Positions 42,881-52,078 of a stretch of DNA of 64,000 nt are shown piece after piece. The notes under the pieces were generated by a model that was given only the letters and a program-made list of their open reading frames with translations, had not been told where the DNA came from and made no database searches. Each line of letters begins with the position of its first letter. Positions within the stretch are counted from its first letter, which is position 1. Origin of the DNA: Limnobaculum allomyrinae (GTDB taxonomy: Bacteria > Pseudomonadota > Gammaproteobacteria > Enterobacterales > Enterobacteriaceae); contig NZ_JADRCR010000005.1 in the NCBI RefSeq assembly GCF_016649425.1, positions 62,001 through 126,000 of the forward strand, given 5' to 3'. Position numbers and translations under genes: made by a program.

Positions 42881-43714
42881 ATGAAGTTAGAAAGTAGGGG
42901 ATTAACGTTAGATCTCAATTACCCTCAGGTGATGGGAATTCTCAACGTAACGCCTGACTCCTTTTCTGACGGAGGTCGTTACCGCCAGATAGAAAATGCC
43001 CTGCGCCATGCCAATGAGATGATTCAGGCTGGGGCAACCATTATTGATATTGGTGGTGAGTCGACTCGCCCCGGAGCAGACGAAGTTCCAACGGATGAAG
43101 AACTTGAGCGGGTTATTCCGGTTGCGGAAGCTATAGCAAAAAATTTTGAAGTATGGGTATCTGTAGATACTTATAAGCCCGAAGTTATGAGAGAATCTCA
43201 CCGGGTCGGCGTTCATCTGATTAATGACATCCGGGCGCTACAAGAACCGGGGGCGTTAGAAGTTGCCATTGAGTCCGGGCTGCCCGTATGCCTGATGCAT
43301 ATGCAGGGGATGCCCAGAACCATGCAACATGAACCGCAATATACCAATGTAGTGTCTGAAGTTGATGACTTTTTTACTGAGCACATTACCCGCTGTGTTA
43401 ACGCCGGTATGGACAGAGAGAAGATATTGCTCGACCCGGGGTTCGGTTTTGGCAAGAATTTGAGGCACAATTACCAGTTATTGGCTCATCTGTCAGATTT
43501 TCACCATTTTGGCCTTCCTCTTCTGGTTGGAATGTCGAGAAAATCGATGGTTGGGCAATTATTAAATGTTCCTCCCGATCAGCGGGTTATTGGCAGCATA
43601 GCCTGTGCAACAATCGCCGCGATGCAGGGGGCACAAATTATTCGTGTTCACGACGTAAAAGAAACCGCTGAAGCAATGCGAATTGTTGAAGCAACACTTT
43701 CTGCTAAGGAATAG
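42881..43714 (+). CDS. folP: Dihydropteroate synthase
   Basis: 277 residues. TIM barrel with [39 protein letters not shown] and [12 protein letters not shown], the pterin and pABA sites. Folate pathway enzyme and sulfonamide target. glmM starts seven bases after its stop, as in E. coli. Confidence 0.97.
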   Translation: MKLESRGLTLDLNYPQVMGILNVTPDSFSDGGRYRQIENALRHANEMIQAGATIIDIGGESTRPGADEVPTDEELERVIPVAEAIAKNFEVWVSVDTYKPEVMRESHRVGVHLINDIRALQEPGALEVAIESGLPVCLMHMQGMPRTMQHEPQYTNVVSEVDDFFTEHITRCVNAGMDREKILLDPGFGFGKNLRHNYQLLAHLSDFHHFGLPLLVGMSRKSMVGQLLNVPPDQRVIGSIACATIAAMQGAQIIRVHDVKETAEAMRIVEATLSAKE

Positions 43715-43721
43715 AGATAAC

Positions 43722-45062
43722 ATGAGCGGCGATCGTAAGTATTTTGGTACAGATGGTATTCGGGGCAAAGTGGGCGATCATCCAATTACGCCTGAGTTTG
43801 TGCTTAAGCTAGGTTGGGCAGCTGGTAAAGTTTTAGCTCGCCACGGTTCGCGTAAAATAATTATCGGTAAAGATACGCGTATTTCTGGCTATATGCTGGA
43901 GTCAGCTCTGGAGGCTGGTTTGGCCGCTGCGGGGCTTTCTGCTTCGTTTACTGGCCCAATGCCAACACCGGCAGTTGCTTATCTGACCCGAACCTTCCGT
44001 GCGGAAGCTGGTATTGTTATTTCAGCTTCTCATAATCCTTATTACGATAACGGTATCAAGTTCTTCTCTATTGACGGTACAAAACTGCCGGATGAAGTTG
44101 AAGAAGCCATTGAAGCCGAAATGGAAAAACCACTGACTTGTGTTGAGTCTGCTGAACTGGGTAAAGCCAGCCGTATTAATGATGCTGCCGGTCGTTACAT
44201 TGAGTTTTGCAAAGGTGGTTTTCCAAGCGAACTTAGCCTGAGTGAACTGAAGATTGTGGTCGATTGTGCAAATGGCGCAACTTATCACATCGCACCGAGC
44301 GTGCTGCGTGAGCTGGGTGCTAATGTCATTACTATCGGTTGCGATCCCGATGGTATGAACATTAACGAAAAATGCGGCGCAACGGATGTCCGTCTGCTGC
44401 AAGAGCGTGTTGTGGCTGAAAAGGCGCACTTGGGTATTGCGTTCGATGGCGACGGCGATCGGGTAATTATGGTTGACCATCAGGGCAATAAAGTCGATGG
44501 CGATCAGATTATGTATATCATCGCTCGTGAATCTTTACGTCAGGGCCAGCTTAAAGGTGGTGCTGTTGGCACGCTGATGAGCAATATTGGTTTGGAGCTG
44601 GCGTTAAAGCAACTGGGCATTCCATTTACCAGAGCGAAAGTGGGCGACCGCTATGTGCTGGAAAAAATGCTGGAGCTTGGCTGGACTATTGGCGCTGAAA
44701 ATTCAGGTCACGTTATTCTGTTAGACAAGACAACCACCGGAGACGGCATCGTTGCCGCATTGCAGGTACTGGCAGCCATGGTGCGCAATCACATGTCTCT
44801 GCATGATTTATGTAGCGGTATGAAGCTGTTACCTCAGGTGTTGGTTAACGTGCGTTTTGCCGGACAACACGATCCGCTGGCTAATGAAACAGTAATGAAT
44901 GTAACTGCTGAAGTAGAAAAAGAGCTGGAAGGTCGTGGCCGGGTATTGTTACGTAAATCAGGAACTGAGCCATTAATTCGCGTGATGGTAGAAGGCGAGA
45001 ACGATGAAGAAGTTCTGAGATTGGCTAACCGTATTGCGGATGCAGTAAAAGCTGCAGGCTAA
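43722..45062 (+). CDS. glmM: Phosphoglucosamine mutase
   Basis: 446 residues from the ATG at 43722 ([18 protein letters not shown]). Catalytic phosphoserine in [12 protein letters not shown] (near residue 102), metal loop [13 protein letters not shown], sugar loop GAENSGH and phosphate loop [14 protein letters not shown]. Converts glucosamine-6-P to glucosamine-1-P for UDP-GlcNAc. Co-transcribed with folP. Confidence 0.98.
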   Translation: MSGDRKYFGTDGIRGKVGDHPITPEFVLKLGWAAGKVLARHGSRKIIIGKDTRISGYMLESALEAGLAAAGLSASFTGPMPTPAVAYLTRTFRAEAGIVISASHNPYYDNGIKFFSIDGTKLPDEVEEAIEAEMEKPLTCVESAELGKASRINDAAGRYIEFCKGGFPSELSLSELKIVVDCANGATYHIAPSVLRELGANVITIGCDPDGMNINEKCGATDVRLLQERVVAEKAHLGIAFDGDGDRVIMVDHQGNKVDGDQIMYIIARESLRQGQLKGGAVGTLMSNIGLELALKQLGIPFTRAKVGDRYVLEKMLELGWTIGAENSGHVILLDKTTTGDGIVAALQVLAAMVRNHMSLHDLCSGMKLLPQVLVNVRFAGQHDPLANETVMNVTAEVEKELEGRGRVLLRKSGTEPLIRVMVEGENDEEVLRLANRIADAVKAAG

Positions 45063-45089
45063 TTTGTTTTTTAGATACTGAGTTGATGT

Positions 45090-45118
45090 AAAGGGCGGAA
45101 ATACTTCCGCCCTTTGTT
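45090..45118 (+). terminator. Terminator of glmM
   Basis: AAAGGGCGGAA (45090-45100), loop ATAC, TTCCGCCCTTT (45105-45115). Confidence 0.88.
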
Positions 45119-45160
45119 TAACTATAAACGGGCCGTTGTAAGCAAGGACGCCACATACCC

Positions 45161-45889
45161 ATGTATAAGCTAATCAATAAAGCATTCATCATTTTTTTAG
45201 GCTTAATCCTTGTTGGATCACTGCTTATATATGGATTGTATAGCGGTTATATCAGATTTAATTATCCATCGCTTACTGAGTATCCGGTTCAGGGGATTGA
45301 TGTATCCCATCATCAGAATGAAATTAGCTGGCAACAGTTAGATAAGGAAAGAGTGCGTTTTGTTTTTATCAAAGCAACGGAAGGTGGTGACTTTAAAGAC
45401 AAGTCTTTCACCTCCAACTGGCAACATGCTGGTGAACAAGGATTTGTGGTGGGAGCCTATCATTTTTTTACCTTTTGCAGATCCGGGGAAGAGCAGGCGA
45501 TCAATTTTATTGAAACCGTACCAAAGGTAGCGAATATGCTACCTCCGGTAATTGATTTGGAATATGGCGGTAATTGCCAGTTAACCACGGGAAAAGAGCA
45601 AGTATTGGCGGAAATAGCCGTACTTATTGAACGGCTTGACGTTTTTTATCAAAAAAAGCCCATTTTGTATGTGACTCAAGAGTTCTTTGACGACTTTCTG
45701 GTCGGAAGATTTGAGCAAAATCCACTTTGGATTAGAAACATATATCGTCGTCCGGCCTTAAAAGATCAGCGTTCCTGATTGTTCTGGCAATATGCGAATC
45801 GGGGGCGTTTAGACGGAATTGAAACTGTTGTCGATCTCAACACGTTTAATGGAACTGAAGAGGAGTTTGAGACACTCATTAAGAATTAA
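45161..45889 (+). pseudogene. GH25 lysozyme gene interrupted by an in-frame TGA
   Basis: The first 205 codons encode a membrane-anchored GH25 (Chalaropsis-type) muramidase: an N-terminal membrane helix (FIIFLGLILVGSLLIYGLY), GIDVSHHQ near 45-52, FIKATEGG, GAYHFFTFC and the catalytic-face VIDLEYGG near 129-136. A TGA at 45776-45778 stops the frame, but the same frame then continues for 36 codons with LFWQYANRGR, GIETVVDLN and FNGTEEEF, the normal GH25 C-terminal strand. Homologues carry Trp at or near this site, so TGG to TGA is the simplest event. The remaining protein lacks the last barrel strand and is probably inactive. Confidence 0.8.
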
Positions 45890-45988
45890 TTCTAAATTAA
45901 TTTACATCATTTATAGTCATTGTAAGAAACTATTTTCCAATGGTAGAATCCAGCGCAACGGAATTACAGTAACAACCGCAGGATAGCC

Positions 45989-46813
45989 ATGATGACAGCG
46001 CGTTTTTTTACCCTCTCTTTTTTTACAGCGATAGTCGCATTTATCCTCTCTCCTTTTTCATACGCTTTGACCTCTTATAACAGTTTAACCACAAAAGAGA
46101 ATGCTATTTTCTCTGCAAATTTGGTATTAACTGAGAATGCCAGCCACTCTATATTTCCCCCTGATTATCGGGTAAAAAAACTGGAAGAAGTTACTCACCA
46201 AAATGGTGAGTGGGTAAGTACCAGCTGGATTGATTACGATATTTCAGGCAATCTGGCCGCTTTTGAACGACACGAAAAAAATCGACGTGGTGAATCAGTG
46301 ACTAAGATCTATAAGAACAAAGAAGGCCACTGGATAAAGTGTATTAAGTGGTTGATGGATGGTAAGGAGTCGGATGTAGGTAAAGTCATTGTCCGCTATT
46401 TGAGTGACCGCCAGGGGCGAATTGTTCGCAGCGAATTAATGAATAGCGAATGGATTCGTGAGTATGTTTATAACGAGAATGCTCAATTGAGCGAGGTGGT
46501 TGAAAAACAAAAAGCCGGATATGAGAGTGCTAAAAAATATACGGTTAAAAAGTATTATTACAACTCAAAGGGCTTTTTAGCTCGCCGCGACTTCAAAACC
46601 AGTCGAAATAATTTTGTTTCCACCTACTACTTTGATTATAACGATAAAGATATGTTACAACGCATTGTCGGTGAGGCCATTGCTTATTCAACGCAAAAGC
46701 GTCGGGCTGAAAAGTACTACACCTATTTCGATAGAAACTACAATTGGCTGCAAGCGGAGTGGGGTACTGAGGATAATAAATTCATCCAGAACCGCACGAT
46801 AGTATACTACTGA
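45989..46813 (+). CDS. Secreted protein of unknown function, Tyr-rich
   Basis: 274 residues with a signal peptide (MMTARFFTLSFFTAIVAFI ... SYA-LTSYN) after AGGA. The mature part is rich in Tyr, Lys and Trp, with repeating short beta-strand patterns such as WIDYDISGNLAAFE, REYVYNENAQLSEVV, KKYYYNSKGFLARR and TYYFDYNDKDMLQR, which recall YD/RHS-type repeats at low similarity. Likely periplasmic or exported. No catalytic motif seen. Lies between the broken lysozyme gene and secG. Confidence 0.65.
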   Translation: MMTARFFTLSFFTAIVAFILSPFSYALTSYNSLTTKENAIFSANLVLTENASHSIFPPDYRVKKLEEVTHQNGEWVSTSWIDYDISGNLAAFERHEKNRRGESVTKIYKNKEGHWIKCIKWLMDGKESDVGKVIVRYLSDRQGRIVRSELMNSEWIREYVYNENAQLSEVVEKQKAGYESAKKYTVKKYYYNSKGFLARRDFKTSRNNFVSTYYFDYNDKDMLQRIVGEAIAYSTQKRRAEKYYTYFDRNYNWLQAEWGTEDNKFIQNRTIVYY

Positions 46814-47118
46814 GTATCAGAATTATTGTTGCTGTCAGGGCTCAGACCAAAAACCTGAGAAGTTTGATATAAACAGGCAAGATATTGTCATTCAGGGCAA
46901 TATCACTTAACAAACTGATACGAATACTCGATCTGGTGTTGGTTTTTTCTGCAAATACGCGTTGACTGTGAAAATGCACTTGCACCTCTTTCTGGCTTTA
47001 GTTAGTATTCACACCCGCTCCGGTCGGGTATAATAACTGACATCATTCAACATGAATTACTCCGATAACGGGTTAAAGCTTTAGCACGGGATTATCCCGC
47101 AAGGATAAAGGCAAGAAT
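46814..47118. other. Intergenic region with an imperfect hairpin, upstream of secG
   Basis: No gene seen. AGTTTG (46861-46866) pairs with CAAACT (46911-46916) and encloses GATATTG (46881-46887) with CAATATC (46898-46904), a nested stem of about 56 bases. A TATAAT at 47029-47034 may be the -10 box of secG; its -35 box is poor. Confidence 0.4.
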
Positions 47119-47448
47119 ATGTACGAAGCGCTTCTTATTATTTTCCTGTTGGTAGCCATCGGTCTGATTGGCCTGATCATGCTGCAACAAGGTAAAGGTG
47201 CTGATATGGGTGCCTCTTTTGGTGCTGGTGCATCTGCGACTTTATTTGGTTCCGGCGGTTCAGGTAATTTCATGACCCGAACCACAGCAATTTTAGCTGC
47301 GCTGTTCTTTGTTATCAGCCTGGCGCTGGGTAACCTGAGCACACATCAGGACAAAAAAGTCGGTGAGTGGGATGACCTGAGCACTCCGGTAAAAACTGAG
47401 CCAGCCAAACCAGCTCCTCAGACCCCAAGCAGCGACATCCCTCGTTAA
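47119..47448 (+). CDS. secG: Protein-export membrane protein SecG
   Basis: 109 residues. Two membrane helices (ALLIIFLLVAIGLIGLIML and TTAILAALFFVISLALG) around the conserved cytoplasmic GKGADMGASFGAGASATLFGS region, seen as QQGKGADMG. Part of the SecYEG translocon. Followed by tRNA-Leu as in E. coli. C-terminal tail is Pro-rich. Confidence 0.97.
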   Translation: MYEALLIIFLLVAIGLIGLIMLQQGKGADMGASFGAGASATLFGSGGSGNFMTRTTAILAALFFVISLALGNLSTHQDKKVGEWDDLSTPVKTEPAKPAPQTPSSDIPR

Positions 47449-47502
47449 GGGATAAAGAGTATCAGTGGCAGGATTACCCTGCCATTAGCAGAGCAATGTA
47501 GT

Positions 47503-47589
47503 GCCGAGGTGGTGGAATTGGTAGACACGCTACCTTGAGGTGGTAGTGCCCGATTGGGCTTACGGGTTCAAGTCCCGTCCTCGGTACCA
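47503..47589 (+). tRNA. leuU: tRNA-Leu, anticodon GAG
   Basis: 87 bases including encoded CCA. Acceptor stem GCCGAGG pairs with CCTCGGT, anticodon stem CTACC/GGTAG holds the loop TTGAGGT (anticodon GAG), class II variable arm GTGCCCGATTGGGCTTAC, and T arm CGGGTTCAAGTCCCG. Directly after secG as in E. coli. Its 3' end is the attachment site of the island integrase gene that follows. Confidence 0.97.
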
Positions 47590-47600
47590 ATATTAAATCA

Positions 47601-47627
47601 ATGGACGTCAACTGACGTCCATTTTTG
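47601..47627 (+). terminator. Terminator after tRNA-Leu
   Basis: ATGGACGTCA (47601-47610) pairs with TGACGTCCAT (47613-47622), then five T. Confidence 0.8.
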
Positions 47628-47713
47628 TATCTAAAACCCGCGTAGTTACTGGCTTTTCCCGCATCCTCTACTCTCCCCAGGTCAATACAATTCAACCCAC
47701 ATCAACATGCTTG

Positions 47714-47764
47714 TGAGTATACAAATGAGTATATAAGCTAGCACTATGACGTTTTATATACTCA
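47714..47764. repeat. TGAGTATA repeats in the integrase promoter
   Basis: TGAGTATA at 47714-47721 and 47726-47733 (12 bp apart) and the inverted TATACTCA at 47757-47764, the last 25 bases before the integrase start. Candidate integrase arm sites or an autoregulatory operator. Confidence 0.5.
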
Positions 47765-47788
47765 CGGCAAGTATAGAAGGACATGACT

Positions 47789-49060
47789 ATGGCCCTGACA
47801 GACACCAAAGTCCGAGCGGCAAAGCCGCAGGAGAAGGAGTACACGCTTACTGATGGCGACGGCATGTTTATGCTAGTTCATCCAAAAGGTTCTAAATACT
47901 GGAGGATGCGCTTTCGATTTGCTGGTAAACAGCACCTGATGGCATTGGGCGTTTACCCTGAAGTTTCTCTCGCTGATGCTCGTCAAAAACGTGATGAAGC
48001 TAGGAAGCTGATCGCGGCGGGTATTGACCCTCGTGTACATAAAAAGGAAGAGCAGGAAAAGCAACTGGATGAAACCAGAACCTTTGAAGCGGTTGCCAGA
48101 GCTTGGCACGCAGAAAACAAGAAATGGTCAGAGTTGCATAGTGAACGCATTCTGAAAGGACTTGAAGAACATCTTTTCCCCACACTCGGTAAGGTCCACA
48201 TTGCCGATCTCAAAACCAAAGACCTTCTTATACCCATCAAGGCCGTTGAGCGTTCTGGGCGGCTGGAAGTCGCTATGCGCTTAAAGCAGCGTACCACTGC
48301 CATCATGACTTACGCCGTGCAGAATGGAATGATTGACTACAATCCGGCGCAGGATATGGCAGGCGCGATCCTGGCAGGTAAGGTTGAACATCGTCCTGCA
48401 TTACCGCTTAATCGCCTCTCAGAGCTTCTGAAACGAGTTGATGAATATAAGGGCAGGGAGTTTACCAAATGGGCTATCAGGCTTAATTTGCTGCTTTTTA
48501 TTCGTTCCAGTGAAATGCGCTTTGGCCGCTGGCCGGAAGTCGATTTTGAAACAGCGATGTGGACGATTCCACCCGTGCGTGAACCTATTCCCGGCGTTAA
48601 GTTTTCTGAGCGTGGTGCGAAGATGCATACTCCGCATCTGGTTCCGCTGAGCCGCCAGGCTTTGGAGCTGTTCAGGAACGTGCAGAGCGTTAGCGGTCAG
48701 TGCGAACTGATCTTCATTGGCGATCACTCTGCTAAAAAGCCAATGAGTGAGGGGACGGTTAATAAAGCACTGCAAAACATGGGCTACGACACGAAGACGG
48801 AGATCTGCTGTCATGGTTTTCGCACAATGGCCTGTAGTTCACTGATTGAGTCGGGATTATGGTCAAGAGATGCAGTAGAACGTCAGATGAGCCATCAGGA
48901 GCGTAACGGTGTACGCGCAGCGTATATTCATAAGGCCGAGTTTATCGACGAACGCAGACTGATGCTGCAATGGTGGGCGGATTTTCTTGATGCTAACCGG
49001 GAGGAAACAATTAGCCCGTTTGATTATGCAAAACTTAATAACCCCATGCTGACCAGATAA
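47789..49060 (+). CDS. P4-type tyrosine integrase of the island
   Basis: 423 residues from the ATG at 47789, whose AAGGA lies seven bases upstream; ATG at 47783 is too close to it. N-terminal DUF4102-type arm-binding domain (TDTKVRAAKPQEKEYTLTDGDGM), SAM-like core (TFEAVARAWHAENKK), and catalytic domain with Arg in FIRSSEMRFGRW, His-x-x-Arg in HGFRTMACSSL and the Tyr nucleophile in VRAAYIHKAE. Integrates genomic islands into tRNA 3' ends. Located 200 bases from the tRNA-Leu gene and transcribed away from it. Confidence 0.95.
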   Translation: MALTDTKVRAAKPQEKEYTLTDGDGMFMLVHPKGSKYWRMRFRFAGKQHLMALGVYPEVSLADARQKRDEARKLIAAGIDPRVHKKEEQEKQLDETRTFEAVARAWHAENKKWSELHSERILKGLEEHLFPTLGKVHIADLKTKDLLIPIKAVERSGRLEVAMRLKQRTTAIMTYAVQNGMIDYNPAQDMAGAILAGKVEHRPALPLNRLSELLKRVDEYKGREFTKWAIRLNLLLFIRSSEMRFGRWPEVDFETAMWTIPPVREPIPGVKFSERGAKMHTPHLVPLSRQALELFRNVQSVSGQCELIFIGDHSAKKPMSEGTVNKALQNMGYDTKTEICCHGFRTMACSSLIESGLWSRDAVERQMSHQERNGVRAAYIHKAEFIDERRLMLQWWADFLDANREETISPFDYAKLNNPMLTR

Positions 49061-49121
49061 CACGTACTGCTGCATGTTAGCCCCATAACCCTGTAGATTA
49101 AACATGAGCTATTACATAAAG

Positions 49122-49158
49122 AAGGCATCCGTACTTTAACGTTCGGGTGCCTTTTTGC
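49122..49158 (+). terminator. Terminator of the integrase gene
   Basis: AAGGCATCCG (49122-49131) pairs with CGGGTGCCTT (49144-49153) with one G-U pair, then TTTT. Confidence 0.85.
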
Positions 49159-49191
49159 TTTTTAACGAACTGAAATCAGGAGAATTATAAA

Positions 49192-49482
49192 ATGACTACG
49201 TTATGCCCGGAATGCGGCTCTGACCGTGTAAGTGAACGTCATATTGGCAGGAAGACGGGAGGTATTGTCGGCGGAGCGGCTGGCGCACTCAGTGGTGCAG
49301 GAACGGGAGCGGCGATTGGTTCAGTTGTGCCTGTGGTGGGTACAGCGACAGGGGCAATTATTGGCGCATTACTGGGACGGTTTGTCGCCGGTGCAACCGC
49401 TGGGGCTGTTACTGGTTCTGCTATGGATGGCGTGCTGTTTGATCGTTATGCGTGTCGGGACTGTGAGCATACATTCGATTGA
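49192..49482 (+). CDS. Zinc ribbon protein with internal glycine zipper
   Basis: 96 residues. CPECGSD at the N-terminus and CRDCEHTFD at the C-terminus form the two halves of one zinc ribbon. Between them lie about 60 residues that are almost only Gly, Ala, Val, Ser and Thr (GGIVGGAAGALSGAGTGAAIG, seen in shorter runs such as GTATGAIIGALLG), a glycine-zipper pattern that packs two helices in a membrane or oligomer. The two knuckles would be brought together by the helical hairpin. AGGAG precedes the ATG. I know such proteins as small ORFs of mobile islands but not their role. Confidence 0.75.
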   Translation: MTTLCPECGSDRVSERHIGRKTGGIVGGAAGALSGAGTGAAIGSVVPVVGTATGAIIGALLGRFVAGATAGAVTGSAMDGVLFDRYACRDCEHTFD

Positions 49483-49814
49483 TTATGTTGATGTTTTTTA
49501 CTCGACCTCCTTCAGTAATACATCCATTCCTTTCACCCCCTCCTTATTGATTGATCTGTACTGACGATCAATTCACGTCATTTAATGGTTTTTTCTGATT
49601 AAAATAATGCAATTGATCGTTATTGCCTATTGATTTAAACGATCGGTTTTAGATTATTGATCGGTATTAACAATTTTACACTTCTCGGCCTTCCTGAAAA
49701 GATCACTAAAAATCTGTCTTCAATCAGATCGTTACCTGCGGGGTATTTTGAAGACCGTTTAGGTTTTTTGGCAGCGAATGGTTCGTCTGGCTGGTAAGCA
49801 AAGAGAGGGTGTAA
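49483..49814. other. Intergenic region with repeated GATCG motifs
   Basis: 332 bases without a credible gene. TGATCGTTA, CGATCGGTT, TGATCGGTA and AGATCGTTA occur near 49614, 49640, 49659 and 49727. They may be operator half sites for the following GTPase gene. Confidence 0.4.
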
Positions 49815-50705
49815 ATGGAAGAAAAAGCAAAGGCAGGTGGCAATCCGATAAAGGAGGCTGTGGACATTTTACCTGAGGGGATCAGAAAAATCGTTCTCGG
49901 CAGGTTGAATGAGATCGTCGGTTATGAACCCCGAATTGGCATTATGGGTAAAACCGGCTCAGGTAAATCGAGCCTGTGTAATGCCATTTTCAAAGGGGAA
50001 GAATGCCCGGTCAGCGATGTGGGAGCCTGTACCCGCGAAGTAAAGGAAGTGCGTATCCAGTTTGGGAAACGTTCTCTTTATCTGGTGGATATCCCCGGCG
50101 TGGGCGAAAGCGCCGAACGTGACAGTGAGTATGAAAAGCTCTATAGCGGATTGATGCCGAAACTCGACCTGATCCTGTGGGTTATCAAGGGGGACGATCG
50201 CGTTCTGGCACCCGATGAGCGTTTCTACAAAGAGGTGCTTATCCCTGCCGGAGGCAAATCGAAAATGCTGTTTGTTCTGAATCAGGTGGACAAAATCGAG
50301 CCATTCCGGGAATGGGATGAGCAGAATTGTTGTCCCTCTCCCCGTCAGATGAAAAATATCGCCGAGAAGAAAGAGTACATCAGTCAGTACCTTGGTTTTC
50401 CTGAACATCCGATTGTCGCTGTATCGGCCAATGAGGGTTACAACGTGACTCATCTGGTTGAAGAGATGGTTCGGGCGCTCCCAAAGTACGCCCAAAGCGC
50501 AGTAGCGGCCCAGGTCAAAGAGGAGCACAAAACAGAAAAGGTCATAGAAGAAGCCACCGACGGTTTCGGAGACACCGTAGATCAGATTATCGATGAAATC
50601 ATTGATATGGCCCCGATCCCTAAACCTGCCGCAGCTCTGGCTAAGGCAGCCAAAAAACTGGTGGTGGAAGGAATTAAGAAAGCCTGGAGTTTTTTCTTTG
50701 GCTAA
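49815..50705 (+). CDS. YeeP/YfjP-type 50S ribosome-binding-like GTPase
   Basis: 296 residues. G1 IGIMGKTGSGKSSLCNAIF near residue 45, G3 LVDIPGVGES, G4 LNQVDKIE and G5 VSANEGYNV. The C-terminal 60 residues are helical and amphipathic (IDEIIDMAPIPKPAAALAKAAKK). These GTPases are typical of CP4-type prophage islands (E. coli YeeP, YfjP, YkfA). Cellular target unknown. The start follows GAGAGGG. Confidence 0.88.
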   Translation: MEEKAKAGGNPIKEAVDILPEGIRKIVLGRLNEIVGYEPRIGIMGKTGSGKSSLCNAIFKGEECPVSDVGACTREVKEVRIQFGKRSLYLVDIPGVGESAERDSEYEKLYSGLMPKLDLILWVIKGDDRVLAPDERFYKEVLIPAGGKSKMLFVLNQVDKIEPFREWDEQNCCPSPRQMKNIAEKKEYISQYLGFPEHPIVAVSANEGYNVTHLVEEMVRALPKYAQSAVAAQVKEEHKTEKVIEEATDGFGDTVDQIIDEIIDMAPIPKPAAALAKAAKKLVVEGIKKAWSFFFG

Positions 50706-50756
50706 ATTTTATTATCTCTTTTATATCAATTAAATATAATTAATTAAGGTGAAAAA

Positions 50757-51389
50757 ATGAAAGGCACCATACTTGATTTTTCAGTTCAAACAAGCATCGG
50801 GATTATCAGCGGTAATGATGACCAGCGTTATACGTTTCAGGGGAAAGACTGGCGTGAACAGTCCACACCTAAACGTGGTGACGCTGTTGATTTTGGGGTC
50901 GCGGAAGGAAACGTGGCTGAAGATATTTTTCTTGTTTTAGTTCCGGTTAAAAAATCAAATCTCGCCACCATTAACAATATAAAAGCGTTAGGAAGTGAAA
51001 GCGAGCATATTGCTATACTGGAAAAAGAACGTAATTATAATATAATCGATTGGTTTATGAAATGTCTGAATAATTGTACAAATTTTTCTGCAAGAGCACG
51101 TAGAAAAGAGTATTGGATGTTTGGATTAATGGTATTAGGTCCAGCTGTTATCGCATTCTTTATTGACATGATAATGTTCTACGGGGAAATGAGAGTTCTT
51201 TGGTTGGTTATTATTCTTGGTGCTATTCCAGGTATTGCTCTTAATGTCCGTCGTTTGCACGATATTAACCTCCCTGGCTGGCTCGCTATTCTGTTATTTA
51301 TTCCGTTGATTGGTGGTATTGTAGGTATTGTTATTGGATGTATTGATACAAAACCAGAGCCAAACCAGTGGGGCTACCCAACTAAATAA
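50757..51389 (+). CDS. OB-fold (cold-shock-like)/DUF805 fusion membrane protein
   Basis: 210 residues. Residues 1-60 look like a cold-shock/OB fold (MKGTILDFSVQTSIGIISGND, with RYTFQGKDW), with the GxIxxF...GxI pattern but few RNP aromatic residues. Residues about 95-205 are a DUF805 membrane domain: ARRKEYWMFGLMV, several hydrophobic helices and the family mark RRLHDINLPGW. Such fusions couple a nucleic-acid-like domain to the inner membrane. Function unknown. AAGGTG precedes the ATG, 51 bases after the GTPase gene, so they may be one transcript. Confidence 0.8.
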   Translation: MKGTILDFSVQTSIGIISGNDDQRYTFQGKDWREQSTPKRGDAVDFGVAEGNVAEDIFLVLVPVKKSNLATINNIKALGSESEHIAILEKERNYNIIDWFMKCLNNCTNFSARARRKEYWMFGLMVLGPAVIAFFIDMIMFYGEMRVLWLVIILGAIPGIALNVRRLHDINLPGWLAILLFIPLIGGIVGIVIGCIDTKPEPNQWGYPTK

Positions 51390-51400
51390 GTTATTCGCAT

Positions 51401-51424
51401 GAGGTGACTTATATAAGTCACCTC
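51401..51424. terminator. Perfect palindrome after the DUF805 gene
   Basis: GAGGTGACTTAT followed by its exact reverse complement (12-base arms). No T run, so a terminator role is unsure. Confidence 0.5.
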
Positions 51425-51577
51425 ACTACGAAAAATAATATCGGTTTTTATCAAAAGAAAATTGATATTACCTAATGTTGTCTTTTCGTGAAGAAAAGTG
51501 ACAAAATCTAATTGTTTAGGGATAACTACGAAAGAAATTATTAGTTGCATTTCTTTAAATTCCTCAAGGATAATAAA

Positions 51578-52036
51578 ATGAATCAATCAGTTGAAAGAAA
51601 AGATAATATCATTAAAAATGTCATTGCTGCATGGAAGGATAAATATAACGCTAAAGACAAGAAAGGTAAAATATGGATTTTTGTTGCTCTTATATTCTTC
51701 TTTCTCTGTATTTTGCGATTGCTTGTATTTATATTTAGTGCGTTTGGCGATGGTTTACCTGACTGTAATAATTCAAAATTAATCAACGATAAATTGCCAA
51801 CTCTTGTTAATAATTTCATTAAAAGACAAGATCCCAGCATTTATAATCCTAAAACTACAATCTCAAAAGTTGAAGAAATATGGTACGACAAAAAGGCTGG
51901 ATTGAGGCAATGTAGTGGCTCGTTAACTATGCGTGCGGATTCAGATATTGAAACCTATGATTTTACCTATCAGATCGCTTGGACTAATAAAGAAAAAAAT
52001 GAGTATCAATACAGAATTATTGATGTTGATTTTTAA
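51578..52036 (+). CDS. Hypothetical protein with one membrane helix
   Basis: 152 residues from the ATG at 51578, AGGA seven bases upstream. N-terminal 30 residues are charged (KDNIIKNVIAAWKDKYNAKDKK), then one helix (IWIFVALIFFFLCILRLLVFIF). The C-terminal part (about 60-152) has two Cys and a beta-rich look (GLRQCSGSLTMRA, YDFTYQIAW) and would be periplasmic. AT-rich coding, unlike the surrounding chromosome. No homologue recognised. Confidence 0.65.
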   Translation: MNQSVERKDNIIKNVIAAWKDKYNAKDKKGKIWIFVALIFFFLCILRLLVFIFSAFGDGLPDCNNSKLINDKLPTLVNNFIKRQDPSIYNPKTTISKVEEIWYDKKAGLRQCSGSLTMRADSDIETYDFTYQIAWTNKEKNEYQYRIIDVDF

Positions 52037-52078
52037 ATCAAAACAATGATTAAATATTTTTAATAAAGGGAATACAAT

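Noticed and set aside
45776-45778. TGA as a selenocysteine codon in the lysozyme gene
   Set aside because: GH25 enzymes have no selenocysteine at this place and no SECIS-like hairpin was evident directly downstream. A nonsense change from TGG is simpler.
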